A stretch of 64,000 nt of DNA from Agarilytica rhodophyticola (GTDB lineage Bacteria > Pseudomonadota > Gammaproteobacteria > Pseudomonadales > Cellvibrionaceae): positions 6,096,991-6,160,990 of the forward strand of contig NZ_CP020038.1 in NCBI RefSeq assembly GCF_002157225.2, read 5' to 3'. The translations under genes were made by a program, and so were the position numbers. Below the pieces are notes generated by a model. That model did no database searches, had not been told where the DNA came from, and was given only the letters and a program-made list of their open reading frames with translations. Shown one piece after another: positions 8,628 to 17,474 of the stretch. Numbering within the stretch: position 1 is the stretch's first letter; each line of letters starts with the position of its first letter.

Positions 8628-10319
8628 ATGAATAAGATAATTAAAATGTTAATCGCTTTTTTGGCTTTTGGGATTATGGCCTCCTGCCAACAGCAACCTG
8701 CAATCACAGGCGATCTGATTGTTTACGGTGGCAACATTTATACGGCGGCTAAAGTAGAAAAAACTGAGGCCGTGGTTGCCAAAGATGGAAGAGTTTTATT
8801 TGTCGGCAGCAAGGAAAAGGCAATGAAGTATCAGGGAAGTAAAACACAGTTACTCGATTTGCAGGGCAAAACCATGACTCCAGGTTTTATCGAGAGTCAT
8901 GCTCATATCATGGGTATTGGTCATAACCGACTCAACATTGACTTGTTGCAAGTGAAAAGTTATCAAGAGCTAATTCAAAAGGTAGAAGAAGTAGCGGCCA
9001 CTACGCCTAAAGGGCAATGGATTATAGGGCGTGGATGGCACCAAGATAAATGGCAACAGCAAAGCGAAAAAAGGTTTAAAGGTTTTCCCATTCATGATGA
9101 ATTAAGTGTAAGAGTTCCAGACCATCCTGTATGGCTAACCCACGCAAGTGGACATATGGGATTGGCTAATGCAGCGGCTATGAAAGTCGCTGGGATAAAT
9201 AGCAATAGTGAGCAACCTACCGGAGGGGAGATTTTTATGGGCCCAGACGGTAAACCCACCGGCATATTCAATGAAACCGCGCAAAGAAAAATTGCAGGAA
9301 TAATCCCTAAATCCACACCAGAGCGCGAAGCTAAGGCACTTGAGCTTGCCCTGCAAGAACTATTAGAAAGTGGCATCACCAGTATGCACAATGCTGGCGC
9401 CAGCCAACGCGATATTGATTTATTTAAATCCTTTGGAGAGCAAGGAAAATTAAAAGTGAGAATTTATACCATGCTCCATGGTAATGATAATCAACTGCTA
9501 AACAGCTACTATGCTTCAGGCCCCCAGATAGGTTTGTACGACGATCATTTAACAATAAGGTCTATCAAACTTTATGCTGATGGCGCACTGGGCTCACGTG
9601 GAGCGTGGCTGCTAGAAGAATATAGCGATGCCGCCGGTAAGTTTGGCCATAATGTCATGCCAATGAAAGCAATTGAGCAAGTGACTAAAGATGGCTATAA
9701 AAATGGTTTCCAATTGTGTGTGCATGCCATTGGAGACAGAGCAAACCGCGAAGTGTTGGATATTTTTGAAGAAATAACTCAGGGAGAAAAAATTGATCAC
9801 AGATTTCGCATAGAACACGCTCAACATATTAATCTTGACGATATCCCACGTTTTGCCGAACTCGGCGTTATTGCCTCAATGCAGGCGATTCATATGTCTT
9901 CTGACAGGCCATGGGCGATAGACAGATTAGGAAAAAAGCGTATAGTGGATGGCGCTTATGTTTGGCAAAAACTACTACAAAGTGGAGCTAAAGTTATTAA
10001 TGGAACTGACGCACCCGTTGAACCTGTAAGTGCCATTGCCTCTTTTTATTCGTCTGTATCAAGAAAAACGCTGCAAGGTACGCCGGAGGGAGGCTATGAA
10101 CCCGAACAAAAAATGACAAGGGCACAAGCATTAAAAGCTTATACTCTCGACGGCGCTTATGGCTCTTTTGAAGAAGGAATTAAAGGTTCAATTGAGATAG
10201 GAAAATTAGCTGACTTTACAGTCTTCTCACAAGATTTAATGACAATCCCGGAAGAAAAAATACTCGATACAGAAGTGCTTTATACCATAGTAGGTGGTGA
10301 AGTAGCTTACCAGAAATAA
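8628..10319 (+). CDS. YtcJ-type amidohydrolase lipoprotein
   Basis: The 563-residue protein has a lipobox IMASC (Cys about residue 20) and then an Amidohydro_3/YtcJ domain. The metal-binding set is visible: SHAHI (HxH), CVHAIGDRANREV, the EHAQHI His and the GTDAP Asp near the C terminus. The domain starts at LIVYGGNIYTAAK and ends with the usual GKLADFTVFSQDLM composite-sandwich strands. Homologues hydrolyse N-acyl or amide bonds, with broad substrates. The lipid anchor places it in the periplasm. It is a single-gene unit followed by a good intrinsic terminator. Confidence 0.9.
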   Translation: MNKIIKMLIAFLAFGIMASCQQQPAITGDLIVYGGNIYTAAKVEKTEAVVAKDGRVLFVGSKEKAMKYQGSKTQLLDLQGKTMTPGFIESHAHIMGIGHNRLNIDLLQVKSYQELIQKVEEVAATTPKGQWIIGRGWHQDKWQQQSEKRFKGFPIHDELSVRVPDHPVWLTHASGHMGLANAAAMKVAGINSNSEQPTGGEIFMGPDGKPTGIFNETAQRKIAGIIPKSTPEREAKALELALQELLESGITSMHNAGASQRDIDLFKSFGEQGKLKVRIYTMLHGNDNQLLNSYYASGPQIGLYDDHLTIRSIKLYADGALGSRGAWLLEEYSDAAGKFGHNVMPMKAIEQVTKDGYKNGFQLCVHAIGDRANREVLDIFEEITQGEKIDHRFRIEHAQHINLDDIPRFAELGVIASMQAIHMSSDRPWAIDRLGKKRIVDGAYVWQKLLQSGAKVINGTDAPVEPVSAIASFYSSVSRKTLQGTPEGGYEPEQKMTRAQALKAYTLDGAYGSFEEGIKGSIEIGKLADFTVFSQDLMTIPEEKILDTEVLYTIVGGEVAYQK

Positions 10320-10344
10320 ATGATATCAGTAAGGCGCTATTGAT

Positions 10345-10374
10345 AATGGCTGGGCAGTATCCAGCCATTTTTTT
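10345..10374 (+). terminator. Rho-independent terminator of the amidohydrolase gene
   Basis: A 9-bp stem AATGGCTGG (10345-10353) pairs with CCAGCCATT (10361-10369) around a 7-nt loop and runs into seven Ts (10368-10374). It begins 26 bp after the stop codon. Confidence 0.9.
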
Positions 10375-10400
10375 ATACTAAAAATTACCCATCGCCGTCG

Positions 10401-11273
10401 CTATTGATGTTTATCAATAGCATTATATTTTTCTTGTGTACCTACTTCTAAAAACCAAAATAAAAACCCGATCAATATAAAAAGCTCACGGATTTCGTAC
10501 TGCATATTATTGTATTCAAATATCGGATCACATATGACAGTTAGCAATAATGTGATAACTAGCAGCACACACACGAACCATTCCTCTAGTTTTATCTTAC
10601 CACTATTAATGGCTAAAGAAATGAGATAAAGAAATGAGACAGTCCATACTAAGCTAGTATCAACTAAAGTTTCTTTTCGGAAATAATCTTGAAAACTACA
10701 GGAAATAATAAAAACACCTATCGTTTTTAGTGATGGTGTTAGTCGTAAGAGATAATTAGGCAATAAATTTATAAATGGTCTTGTATTTAGATACACGAGA
10801 ATAGGCAAAAATATAAAAACAATATAAACACTCCCTTGCATCAATAAATTAACATATTCCTGAGATACAAAATTATGCAAATTAGTCTCTTCTTGCATAT
10901 TATGTTCTTTAAAAACGCCTGTGCTCTCGAAACCAAAAATATGCTGCCCCCAACTGATTTCCTCAAGGCTTCCCAAAATACCTGTCGCCGCAAACAACCA
11001 CAGCAAAGGTATGGGAAGTATATGCTTAACGCCTTTTCTGGTGTTCCTAATATGCATAAAAGCTACGGCAGTAATGCACAAGCCGGCGAGCACTGTTAAC
11101 CATTCATAGAAACCACTCTCGCGAGTTGCTTGGTACAACAGTTGACGATATTCATCAATAGAAAATGACAGTGAGAGAACACCCCAAACAGAGATTAATA
11201 AAGTAACAAATACAGCAAATAGCACACGATTTGCCCTACTTAATAATGGAGGTATTATATTTGTGGTTTTCAT
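10401..11273 (-). CDS. Multi-pass membrane protein of unknown function
   Basis: The protein is about 290 residues with seven or eight hydrophobic helices. Conserved-looking polar motifs are GSLEEISWGQHIFGFES, NMQEETNLHNFV and NMQYEIREL in the loops and last helix. I recognise the general type of uncharacterised integral membrane protein with a SLEEISWGQ motif but no function. The start is uncertain: a TTG at 11339 would add 22 residues, while the ATG at 11273 gives a short hydrophilic leader before the first helix; neither has a clear ribosome site. It lies about 100 bp downstream of the MAPEG gene on the same strand and may share its transcript. Confidence 0.65.
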   Translation of the reverse strand: MKTTNIIPPLLSRANRVLFAVFVTLLISVWGVLSLSFSIDEYRQLLYQATRESGFYEWLTVLAGLCITAVAFMHIRNTRKGVKHILPIPLLWLFAATGILGSLEEISWGQHIFGFESTGVFKEHNMQEETNLHNFVSQEYVNLLMQGSVYIVFIFLPILVYLNTRPFINLLPNYLLRLTPSLKTIGVFIISCSFQDYFRKETLVDTSLVWTVSFLYLISLAINSGKIKLEEWFVCVLLVITLLLTVICDPIFEYNNMQYEIRELFILIGFLFWFLEVGTQEKYNAIDKHQ

Positions 11274-11371
11274 AGCTTTAACTGTTTCATTTGCGCCAAT
11301 AAGAGAGTAAAGACTGCCGAGACATCGATCATGCAACAACTAAATTATTCTACAATAAAATTTACGTTTTT

Positions 11372-11773
11372 TTATACTGCATTTAGTATTAGTGTTAACC
11401 ACAACCCTAACACCATAAAAACCGATGTCCAAAAAGCCACAACCCGATGGAGCAAATGATTATAGGTAATATGGATAAATGAGTGCACTATACGCAAAGC
11501 TACAAAAGACCAAGCGAAAAACAAACCGAGAGCACTAGAAATATCTAACACCATATACGCCAAACAGCCAACATAGAGCAGTACAGGTACTTCAAATTGA
11601 TTATTAAAATTACGTGTACTTTTTATCACAGCTTCAGGGTAGCTTTCGGCATCCATTAAACTGTATGCTTGGGGTTTGACTTGACGGGATTTAACACTTT
11701 TTACGCGAATAAACAACGTAACTACACCAACAAAGATTGTTAGCAGCATCATAGCAAACATTGGATATAACAC
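11372..11773 (-). CDS. MAPEG family membrane protein
   Basis: This 133-residue protein has four hydrophobic helices and the MAPEG signature: a basic loop with the family-like RNFNNQFEVPVLLYVGCLAY, then WSFVALRIVHSFIHITYNHLLHRVVAF. MAPEG proteins are membrane enzymes of eicosanoid and glutathione metabolism; bacterial members are mostly uncharacterised glutathione-transferase-like proteins. Length is typical. AAGGAG lies upstream of the ATG. Two tandem 18-bp repeats lie about 70 bp upstream of its start. Confidence 0.88.
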   Translation of the reverse strand: MLYPMFAMMLLTIFVGVVTLFIRVKSVKSRQVKPQAYSLMDAESYPEAVIKSTRNFNNQFEVPVLLYVGCLAYMVLDISSALGLFFAWSFVALRIVHSFIHITYNHLLHRVVAFWTSVFMVLGLWLTLILNAV

Positions 11774-11842
11774 TGTTACTCCTTACTATCGATAGAATTA
11801 CTAAATACAGCTTTGATAGAATAACCAACGGCTTTGAGCTAG

Positions 11843-11879
11843 TAATACAGCCCTGAGCCATTAATACAGCCCTGAGCCA
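11843..11879. repeat. Tandem 18-bp repeat upstream of the MAPEG gene
   Basis: TAATACAGCCCTGAGCCA occurs at 11843-11860 and 11862-11879, a 19-bp period. It sits 70-106 bp upstream of the MAPEG start. It may be a paired regulator site or a replication slippage duplication. Confidence 0.6.
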
Positions 11880-12032
11880 GCAACAAGTAACCTCAGGCTA
11901 ATAATCGCTCATTTGAAACTATAATACCCCTATCTTTTTTTTCATTCCATTCAAATAATATTTATTCTCTTAATATTTTATGTATTCTAAGAGTAGACTT
12001 CACTATCGAATTTGGAGGAAAGAATTAATGCT

Positions 12033-12152
12033 TTAGTCTGCACCTTTACAAATCTCTGAAGCCTCAGTAATTGTCATCTCTACCGCCGCAATGCCTTTAA
12101 GACTGGTATTGGTTGCCGCCTGTATAAAAATGCTATTTATAGGATTAATCAT
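12033..12152 (-). CDS. Possible 39-residue small protein
   Basis: An ATG-initiated frame encodes 39 residues with balanced, protein-like composition (phrases SLKGIAAVEMTITEASEI and a near-terminal CKGAD). It lies in an otherwise empty region. There is no good ribosome site, no transmembrane stretch and no recognised family, and no modification enzyme lies nearby. It may be chance; it is listed because the surrounding 900 bp has no other gene. Confidence 0.25.
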   Translation of the reverse strand: MINPINSIFIQAATNTSLKGIAAVEMTITEASEICKGAD

Positions 12153-12658
12153 TAGTCTAAAGTTATTTTTTTATATCTGCTAAGTCGATAGATTTTTAAG
12201 GTCTATTAAAAAATAATGCAAAAGTAATGTAATTTTTGTGCTTGTAAGTTTGTTTTACATGTAGAACAAAGAAGAAAAGCACAAGAGACCTCTTTGATAA
12301 AAAAACCTTATGAAACTCTTACTGTTATCAGGGATTTAAGCGAGAGTTTTCAATATCACTTTTCGTGCTTGTAAATTAAATCTAAAAAGGTTTAAGAGCA
12401 TACATAAGATAGTACTAGTTCTTATAGCGACTTAGTAAGAGAAGATGAAAAGCAACTGACGTAATGTCATTGGCGAGGCCATACCGTAAAGACAGCATTC
12501 TCACTAAGTCATGTCTAATAAAGATCGTTTACCTCAATTTATCTGCCTATTAGCCTTAGCCCCTTCTGGCGAAAAAACTCAATAAATTCAGATAGTTGTA
12601 TAGGTATCAGCAAAAAACTCGTCGTTTTTTAAGTTATGTATATAGCTTCCAAAAGTTA

Positions 12659-12680
12659 ATGATACGTTGTAACATATCAT
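12659..12680. promoter_or_regulatory. Predicted Zur operator
   Basis: The 22-bp element has half-sites ATGATACGTTG and TAACATATCAT that match as an inverted repeat at 9 of 11 positions. It resembles the gammaproteobacterial Zur box, whose core is GTTATAACA flanked by AT-rich arms. It lies 61 bp upstream of the COG0523 GTPase gene that starts the zinc operon, which itself encodes Zur. Zn-bound Zur would repress here. Confidence 0.7.
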
Positions 12681-12741
12681 AATTTTGGGTTTCTACTATT
12701 AAACTTACCAAGGATGGAGAGCAACCAGGGTATAGAAGCGA

Positions 12742-13944
12742 ATGACACACATAAACAGACTCCCAGTCACTGTACTTTCTGGCTTTCTTGGAGCCGGTAA
12801 GACTACTGTACTAAGCCATATCTTAAACAACCGAGAAGGCAAAAAAGTCGCTGTGATTGTAAATGATATGAGTGAAATCAATATTGATTCAGCGATAGTA
12901 CAGAATGAGGTATCGCTAAACCGCAGCGAAGAAAAGCTTGTAGAAATGAGTAATGGCTGTATATGCTGCACACTTCGAGAAGACCTATTAGAGGAAGTCA
13001 CTAAGCTTGCTGAAGCTGATCGCTTCGATTACCTGGTTATTGAATCAACAGGCATCTCAGAACCTTTACCCGTCGCAGAAACTTTTACCTTTGCCGATGA
13101 AAACGGCGTCTCACTGTCTGAAGTCGCCAATTTAGACACTATGGTGACAGTAGTAGATGCTGTCAACTTCCTAGAAGATTATGAAAGGGCAAAATATTTA
13201 CAGGATACGGATGAGTCCTTGGGTGAGGAAGATGAACGTAGTGTTGCAGATTTACTTGTGGATCAGGTTGAATTTGCCGACGTTATTCTTATAAGTAAAA
13301 CCGACTTGGCTTCACGTTCTGATGTGGAGCGCTTAACCGCTATTCTAAAAACGTTGAATACACATGCGAAAATACTTCCGATTTCTCAAGGAGAAGTCAA
13401 TATTGACGAAGTGCTTAACACAGGTTTATTTAATTTTGAAAATGCCCAGCAAGCTCCTGGCTGGCTTAAAGAAATGCGCGGCGAGCATGTTCCTGAAACG
13501 GAAGAATATGGAATTGCCAGCTTCAGCTATCTAGCACGGCGTCCTTTCCATCCAGAAAAATTTCACAACTTCTTACATAATACTCAACAATATGGAAAGT
13601 TAATACGTTCCAAAGGTTACTTCTGGTTAGCTTCTCGACCTCAGTTTGCTGGTCAGTGGAGCCAAGCTGGCGGCATCGCTCGCTACGGTTTTGCAGGAAT
13701 GTTTTGGAAAGCCGTACCCAAAGAAAACTGGCCACAAGATAAAGAATATCTTGCTTCTATCGAAAAGCAGTGGGTAGAACCCTTTGGTGATATGCGCCAG
13801 GAGTTAGTATTTATTGGTCAGGGACTAGATAAAGTCAGCATTATACAAAAACTTGATGAATGCCTCTTAAGCGAAGAAGAAGTATTGCGTGGTAAAGAAT
13901 ATTGGACGACATTGAAAGACCCATTTCCAGCATGGGCTCAATAG
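12742..13944 (+). CDS. COG0523 zinc-linked GTPase (CobW/ZigA-like metallochaperone)
   Basis: The 400-residue protein has the CobW/HypB/UreG GTPase domain with Walker [10 protein letters not shown] (residues 14-22), the metal-binding CxCC motif NGCICC (Cys73, 75, 76) and [10 protein letters not shown]. It ends with a CobW C-terminal domain containing [12 protein letters not shown] and IGQGLD. COG0523 proteins use GTP to deliver metal to client proteins. The Zur-regulated subfamily supports zinc enzymes during zinc starvation. It is the first gene after the Zur-like box, and a 13-bp gap separates it from the zrgA-like gene. Length is typical of the ZigA/YciC-type subgroup. Confidence 0.92.
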   Translation: MTHINRLPVTVLSGFLGAGKTTVLSHILNNREGKKVAVIVNDMSEINIDSAIVQNEVSLNRSEEKLVEMSNGCICCTLREDLLEEVTKLAEADRFDYLVIESTGISEPLPVAETFTFADENGVSLSEVANLDTMVTVVDAVNFLEDYERAKYLQDTDESLGEEDERSVADLLVDQVEFADVILISKTDLASRSDVERLTAILKTLNTHAKILPISQGEVNIDEVLNTGLFNFENAQQAPGWLKEMRGEHVPETEEYGIASFSYLARRPFHPEKFHNFLHNTQQYGKLIRSKGYFWLASRPQFAGQWSQAGGIARYGFAGMFWKAVPKENWPQDKEYLASIEKQWVEPFGDMRQELVFIGQGLDKVSIIQKLDECLLSEEEVLRGKEYWTTLKDPFPAWAQ

Positions 13945-13957
13945 GAGTAAGACAAGC

Positions 13958-14566
13958 ATGAAACCCCAATCGTTTTATTTAATTATTTTACTCTTTTCAT
14001 GCCTGCTAATGGTATCAGAAATCGCTCGATCGAATACTCAAGAACCCCATACACATGGATTAGCTACGCTTACTTTAGCTCTAGAAAACAACATACTAGA
14101 AGTTCATTTCGAAACACCCGCGGCAAATTTAGTAGGCTTTGAATATGCAGCGAAATCAGAAAAGGAAAAAAAGTTAGTAATACAGGCAGAAACAATTTTA
14201 AGTGCGCCAACACAATTATTTTCATTCGTTGGAACCGCCTGCCAACCAGAAAAAATAGAAGTTGATATATCCAGTATTATTGCTGGCGAACATAAAGAAG
14301 AGGCTGAACACAGCGAACACGAAGATCATCACCACTCTCACGAACATCATGATCACGCGACAGAACATCACGAGGAGAGCAGTCACAGTGAAATATCTGC
14401 TCACTACCGATTTGCTTGTAACGATATTACCAAATTAACCTCTGTTTCAGTTGCATTATTTAAAAAATTTCATAGCATTGAGAAAATTGATGCAATGTGG
14501 GTAACAGAAATCAAGCAAGGTGCAGTAACATTGTCTTCTAATAAAATTACAATCTCGTTGATATAG
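13958..14566 (+). CDS. zrgA: DUF2796 His-rich periplasmic zinc-binding protein, ZrgA-like
   Basis: The 202-residue protein has a signal peptide (about residues 1-25), then EPHTHGLATLTLALENN, the typical DUF2796 opening. A strongly His/Glu/Asp-rich segment follows at about residues 110-145 (EHEDHHHSHEHHDHATEHHEE). ZrgA from Vibrio is a zinc-regulated periplasmic protein that helps zinc uptake. The His run is a zinc-binding site by composition. It is the second gene of the Zur operon, 13 bp after the GTPase and 4 bp before zur. Confidence 0.88.
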   Translation: MKPQSFYLIILLFSCLLMVSEIARSNTQEPHTHGLATLTLALENNILEVHFETPAANLVGFEYAAKSEKEKKLVIQAETILSAPTQLFSFVGTACQPEKIEVDISSIIAGEHKEEAEHSEHEDHHHSHEHHDHATEHHEESSHSEISAHYRFACNDITKLTSVSVALFKKFHSIEKIDAMWVTEIKQGAVTLSSNKITISLI

Positions 14567-14570
14567 AAGA

Positions 14571-15029
14571 ATGGACGCTGTTAAACGAGTTATAGATCAC
14601 GCAGAACGACGCTGTAAAGAAAAAGGCTCGCGTTTAACCGAAAAAAGGAGGCTGGCACTGTCGCTGCTAGTTAAGTCGAGTAAAGCTCTTTCAGCATATG
14701 AACTAGTAGAGGCTTTCAAAACTGAGTTAGGTGAAACCTTACCTGCTATGTCGATGTACCGAATTCTAGAATTCTTAATAGCAGAAGATTTAGTTCATAA
14801 ACTATCATCGACTAATAAATATGTCGCTTGTGAAAATATCTGTAGCGAACATACCCATGCCGAATCACAATTTTTAATTTGCGGTCAGTGTCAAAAAGTT
14901 AAGGAAATAAGTATAAACAGATCACTTATGGAATCGATTAAGGAAAATGTTAACGATACGGGCTTCCATCTAGTAAGTTCACAACTTGAGATGAACTGCA
15001 TATGTGAAGAATGCATGAAAAAGTCCTGA
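14571..15029 (+). CDS. zur: Fur-family zinc uptake regulator Zur
   Basis: This 152-residue Fur-family repressor has an N-terminal winged helix with RLTEKRRLALSLLVKSSKALSAYELVEAF and PAMSMYRILEFLIAEDLVHKL. A dimerisation domain follows with His-rich EHTHAES, CGQC (structural zinc) and CICEEC near the C terminus. Paired CxxC motifs and the zinc-operon context identify Zur rather than Fur. It sits 4 bp after zrgA, inside the operon it is expected to repress through the upstream box, so it is probably autoregulated. Confidence 0.92.
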   Translation: MDAVKRVIDHAERRCKEKGSRLTEKRRLALSLLVKSSKALSAYELVEAFKTELGETLPAMSMYRILEFLIAEDLVHKLSSTNKYVACENICSEHTHAESQFLICGQCQKVKEISINRSLMESIKENVNDTGFHLVSSQLEMNCICEECMKKS

Positions 15030-15042
15030 GTAAAGAGTTCAA

Positions 15043-15192
15043 ATGAAATATATCTACCTTGAGCAATTAAAAAAATTAGTTAACTTAGAGACTGTTGATG
15101 CTGATTGCCCAGCAGATAGCTTTAATTACATTTATTTAAAGCTCGTGAACAAAGAATATCAGCAGGCATTTGTTTTTAGGAAAACGCTTTAA
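15043..15192 (+). CDS. 49-residue small protein in the zinc operon
   Basis: An ATG at 15043, 13 bp after the zur stop, opens a 49-codon frame whose stop TAA overlaps the next gene's ATG at 15192 (TAATG). This is a classic translational-coupling arrangement. The product begins MKYIYLEQLKKLVN and ends QQAFVFRKTL; it is soluble, has one Cys (DADCPADS) and no recognised domain. It is too short for most gene-finding cut-offs. Position and coupling argue that it is real; the function is unknown. Confidence 0.72.
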   Translation: MKYIYLEQLKKLVNLETVDADCPADSFNYIYLKLVNKEYQQAFVFRKTL

Positions 15193-16529
15193 TGAGACAG
15201 TCTACACTTATAAAAAATGCGCAAATTGTTAACGACGGAAAAATCATCGAAAGTGATCTGCGGATCAAAGGTCAACGTATAGATTATATTAATAAGGAAA
15301 TTTTAGCCACTGATAAAGATCATGTTATAGATGCTAACGGTCTACATTTACTACCTGGCATGATCGACGACCAAGTACATTTCCGTGAGCCTGGTTTAAC
15401 ACATAAAGGGACGATCGAAAGTGAGTCCCGCGCTGCTGTTGCAGGTGGCATAACAAGCTATATGGAAATGCCCAATGTTAGCCCTGCGACCACTTCGATT
15501 GAAGCCTTGGAAGCAAAGTTTAAAATTGCTTCAAAAAAATCGATGGCAAATTACTCTTTTTACTTAGGAGCAACGGAAGATAATATCGAGCAAATTAAAC
15601 AGCTCGACCCTAAATTACATTGTGGTGTAAAGGTGTTTATGGGAGCATCCACTGGCGATTTGCTGGTTGAACATCCTGAAGCATTGGATGCTATCTTTCG
15701 TGAAAGCCCTACCCTCATTGTTACTCATTGCGAAAGTACACCTGTTATTAATGATAATCTTGAGCGAATCAAAAACCAAGGGCTTACCCCTACAATATTG
15801 GATCATCCAATTATCCGAGATACGGCAGCATGTTATGCCTCCTCTTCTTATGCCGTGAGTCTCGCTAAAAAATACCAAAGTCAGTTACATGTACTGCATA
15901 TTACGACCGAAAAGGAATTAAGTTTATTTACAAGTGGTGCAATAGGAAATAAACATATCACCGCCGAAGCCTGTGTTCATCACCTTTGGTTCTCTGATCA
16001 AGACTACCCTCGCTTAGGTAATTTGATTAAGTGCAACCCAGCGATCAAATCATCAACGGATCGGGATGCTTTAATTAAAGCTGTACAGAATAATCAGATT
16101 GATATTATTGCTACGGATCATGCTCCTCATACATTAGCAGAAAAACAAACGGACTATAACCATGCCCCCGCAGGTTTGCCTTTAGTAGAGCACGCAATAT
16201 TAAGTTTATTTGAGCACGTTAAACATAAGCGGTTAAGTTTGGAACAGGTGGTTGAAAAAACTGCTCACAATCCAGCTTTACGGTATGGAGTAAAAGAGCG
16301 AGGATTTATTCGTGAGGGATATTACGCTGATTTAGTATTAGTCAATACAGAAAGGTCTACTGTAGTCAGCGACGATAATGTTCATTACCACTGTGCTTGG
16401 ACGCCATTTAATGATTATAAATTTTCTTCGAACATACAATATACATGGGTTAATGGTCAGCAAGTTTTTGATGGCCAAAATATAAGTAGTAAACCGGCAT
16501 CATCGATGCGACTTGAATTTAACCGATAA
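15192..16529 (+). CDS. pyrC: Dihydroorotase paralogue, PyrC-like, with altered HxH motif
   Basis: The 445-residue class I dihydroorotase-like enzyme should interconvert carbamoyl-aspartate and dihydroorotate in pyrimidine synthesis. Retained motifs are FREPG with Arg65, HCGVKVFMG, THCES, LHVLHIT and IATDHAPHT. The first metal motif, normally HxH, is QVH (Gln61, His63), so one zinc ligand is replaced; some Bacteroidetes-type dihydroorotases share this form. Its place in a Zur operon suggests an isozyme for zinc limitation. The start overlaps the upstream small gene's stop. Confidence 0.9.
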   Translation: MRQSTLIKNAQIVNDGKIIESDLRIKGQRIDYINKEILATDKDHVIDANGLHLLPGMIDDQVHFREPGLTHKGTIESESRAAVAGGITSYMEMPNVSPATTSIEALEAKFKIASKKSMANYSFYLGATEDNIEQIKQLDPKLHCGVKVFMGASTGDLLVEHPEALDAIFRESPTLIVTHCESTPVINDNLERIKNQGLTPTILDHPIIRDTAACYASSSYAVSLAKKYQSQLHVLHITTEKELSLFTSGAIGNKHITAEACVHHLWFSDQDYPRLGNLIKCNPAIKSSTDRDALIKAVQNNQIDIIATDHAPHTLAEKQTDYNHAPAGLPLVEHAILSLFEHVKHKRLSLEQVVEKTAHNPALRYGVKERGFIREGYYADLVLVNTERSTVVSDDNVHYHCAWTPFNDYKFSSNIQYTWVNGQQVFDGQNISSKPASSMRLEFNR

Positions 16530-16566
16530 ATATCTTCTACCAAAAAAAGGAGAAATCCCTTTGTTA

Positions 16567-17472
16567 ATGCGCGCTTTACCAGATGTGACTTCAGATTCAA
16601 ATGCGGAGACACCCTCGATGCTACAATGGGTGGGCATGGAAGATATCGCAGTACCTATCACCATAAGTTTGCAAAATGGAAATCTACAAACTATTGCAGC
16701 TAAAGCCAAGGTATATGTCAGCCTGGAGCAGCCAGAAGTAAAAGGCATACATATGTCACGGCTACACAACGCAATCAATCAACTTGCAGAACGTGAATGT
16801 AACAAGCATATAATTGAGAAGTTGCTCAGTGAAATGATTAATTCGCAAAGTAATATTGGACAAGCAGCAAAAATAGAACTTTCATTTGATGCACTGCTGA
16901 AAAAGCCTGCTTTATTGAGTAAAGAAAGCGGGTTTCAATCTTACCCTGTTACAATAAAAGCAGAAAAGAGAGACAAAGATTTTTCTTGTGAATTTGAGTT
17001 ATCAATACCATATTCCAGCACCTGCCCCTGTTCTGCATCTCTCGCTCGTCAGTTATATGCAGATGCAGTTAATTCGAAATTTGTGGATGCATCAATTCAG
17101 AAAGCCGATTTGATTGACTGGATACAATCCTCTGCAGGCTCGGTTGCGACCCCCCATAGTCAACGCTCTTATGCCTATATTCGCCTTTCATTGGCAAACA
17201 ACGATTGGCCAAGTTTCTCTTCACTTATTTTCCAATTGGAGGAAGTTATCGGCACTCCGGTACAAACGGCTGTAAAGCGTGTGGATGAACAAGAGTTTGC
17301 CCGTCTAAACGCAGAAAATTTAATGTTTTGTGAGGATGCAGCTAGGCGAATTAAACTAGCACTTGAAAAAATGAAATCTGTAGACAACTATTGGTTTAAA
17401 GTGGAACACCAAGAAAGCTTACATGCACACAACGCGGTAGTAATTGATCAAAAACATTCCGGCAGTTATTAA
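16567..17472 (+). CDS. folE2: GTP cyclohydrolase I type 2, FolE2
   Basis: FolE2 converts GTP to dihydroneopterin triphosphate in folate synthesis and, unlike zinc-dependent FolE, works with other divalent metals. The protein begins MRALPDVTSD, the usual family start, and contains the catalytic TCPCSASLARQ motif and the late NLMFCEDAARRI helix. AAGGAG at 16547-16552 sits 8 bases from a TTG at 16561 and 14 from the ATG at 16567; either may be used. An earlier ATG at 16513, inside pyrC, would add atypical residues. Folate synthesis is thus kept running when zinc is short. Confidence 0.93.
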   Translation: MRALPDVTSDSNAETPSMLQWVGMEDIAVPITISLQNGNLQTIAAKAKVYVSLEQPEVKGIHMSRLHNAINQLAERECNKHIIEKLLSEMINSQSNIGQAAKIELSFDALLKKPALLSKESGFQSYPVTIKAEKRDKDFSCEFELSIPYSSTCPCSASLARQLYADAVNSKFVDASIQKADLIDWIQSSAGSVATPHSQRSYAYIRLSLANNDWPSFSSLIFQLEEVIGTPVQTAVKRVDEQEFARLNAENLMFCEDAARRIKLALEKMKSVDNYWFKVEHQESLHAHNAVVIDQKHSGSY

Positions 17473-17474
17473 CT

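Larger units (their letters stand above)
11774..12741. other. 968-bp low-coding region before the zinc operon
   Basis: The stretch holds the tandem repeat at 11843-11879, a possible 39-residue reverse-strand ORF at 12033-12152, and the Zur-like palindrome at 12659-12680. At 12014-12032 an excellent ribosome site GGAGGAA is followed by ATG but only two codons precede a stop, which may be a leader remnant or chance. Otherwise it is AT-rich with no conserved gene that I can recognise. Confidence 0.6.

Noticed and set aside
12486-12590. Short frame encoding about 23 residues from ATG near 12513
   Set aside because: It is too short, has no ribosome site and no conserved motif.
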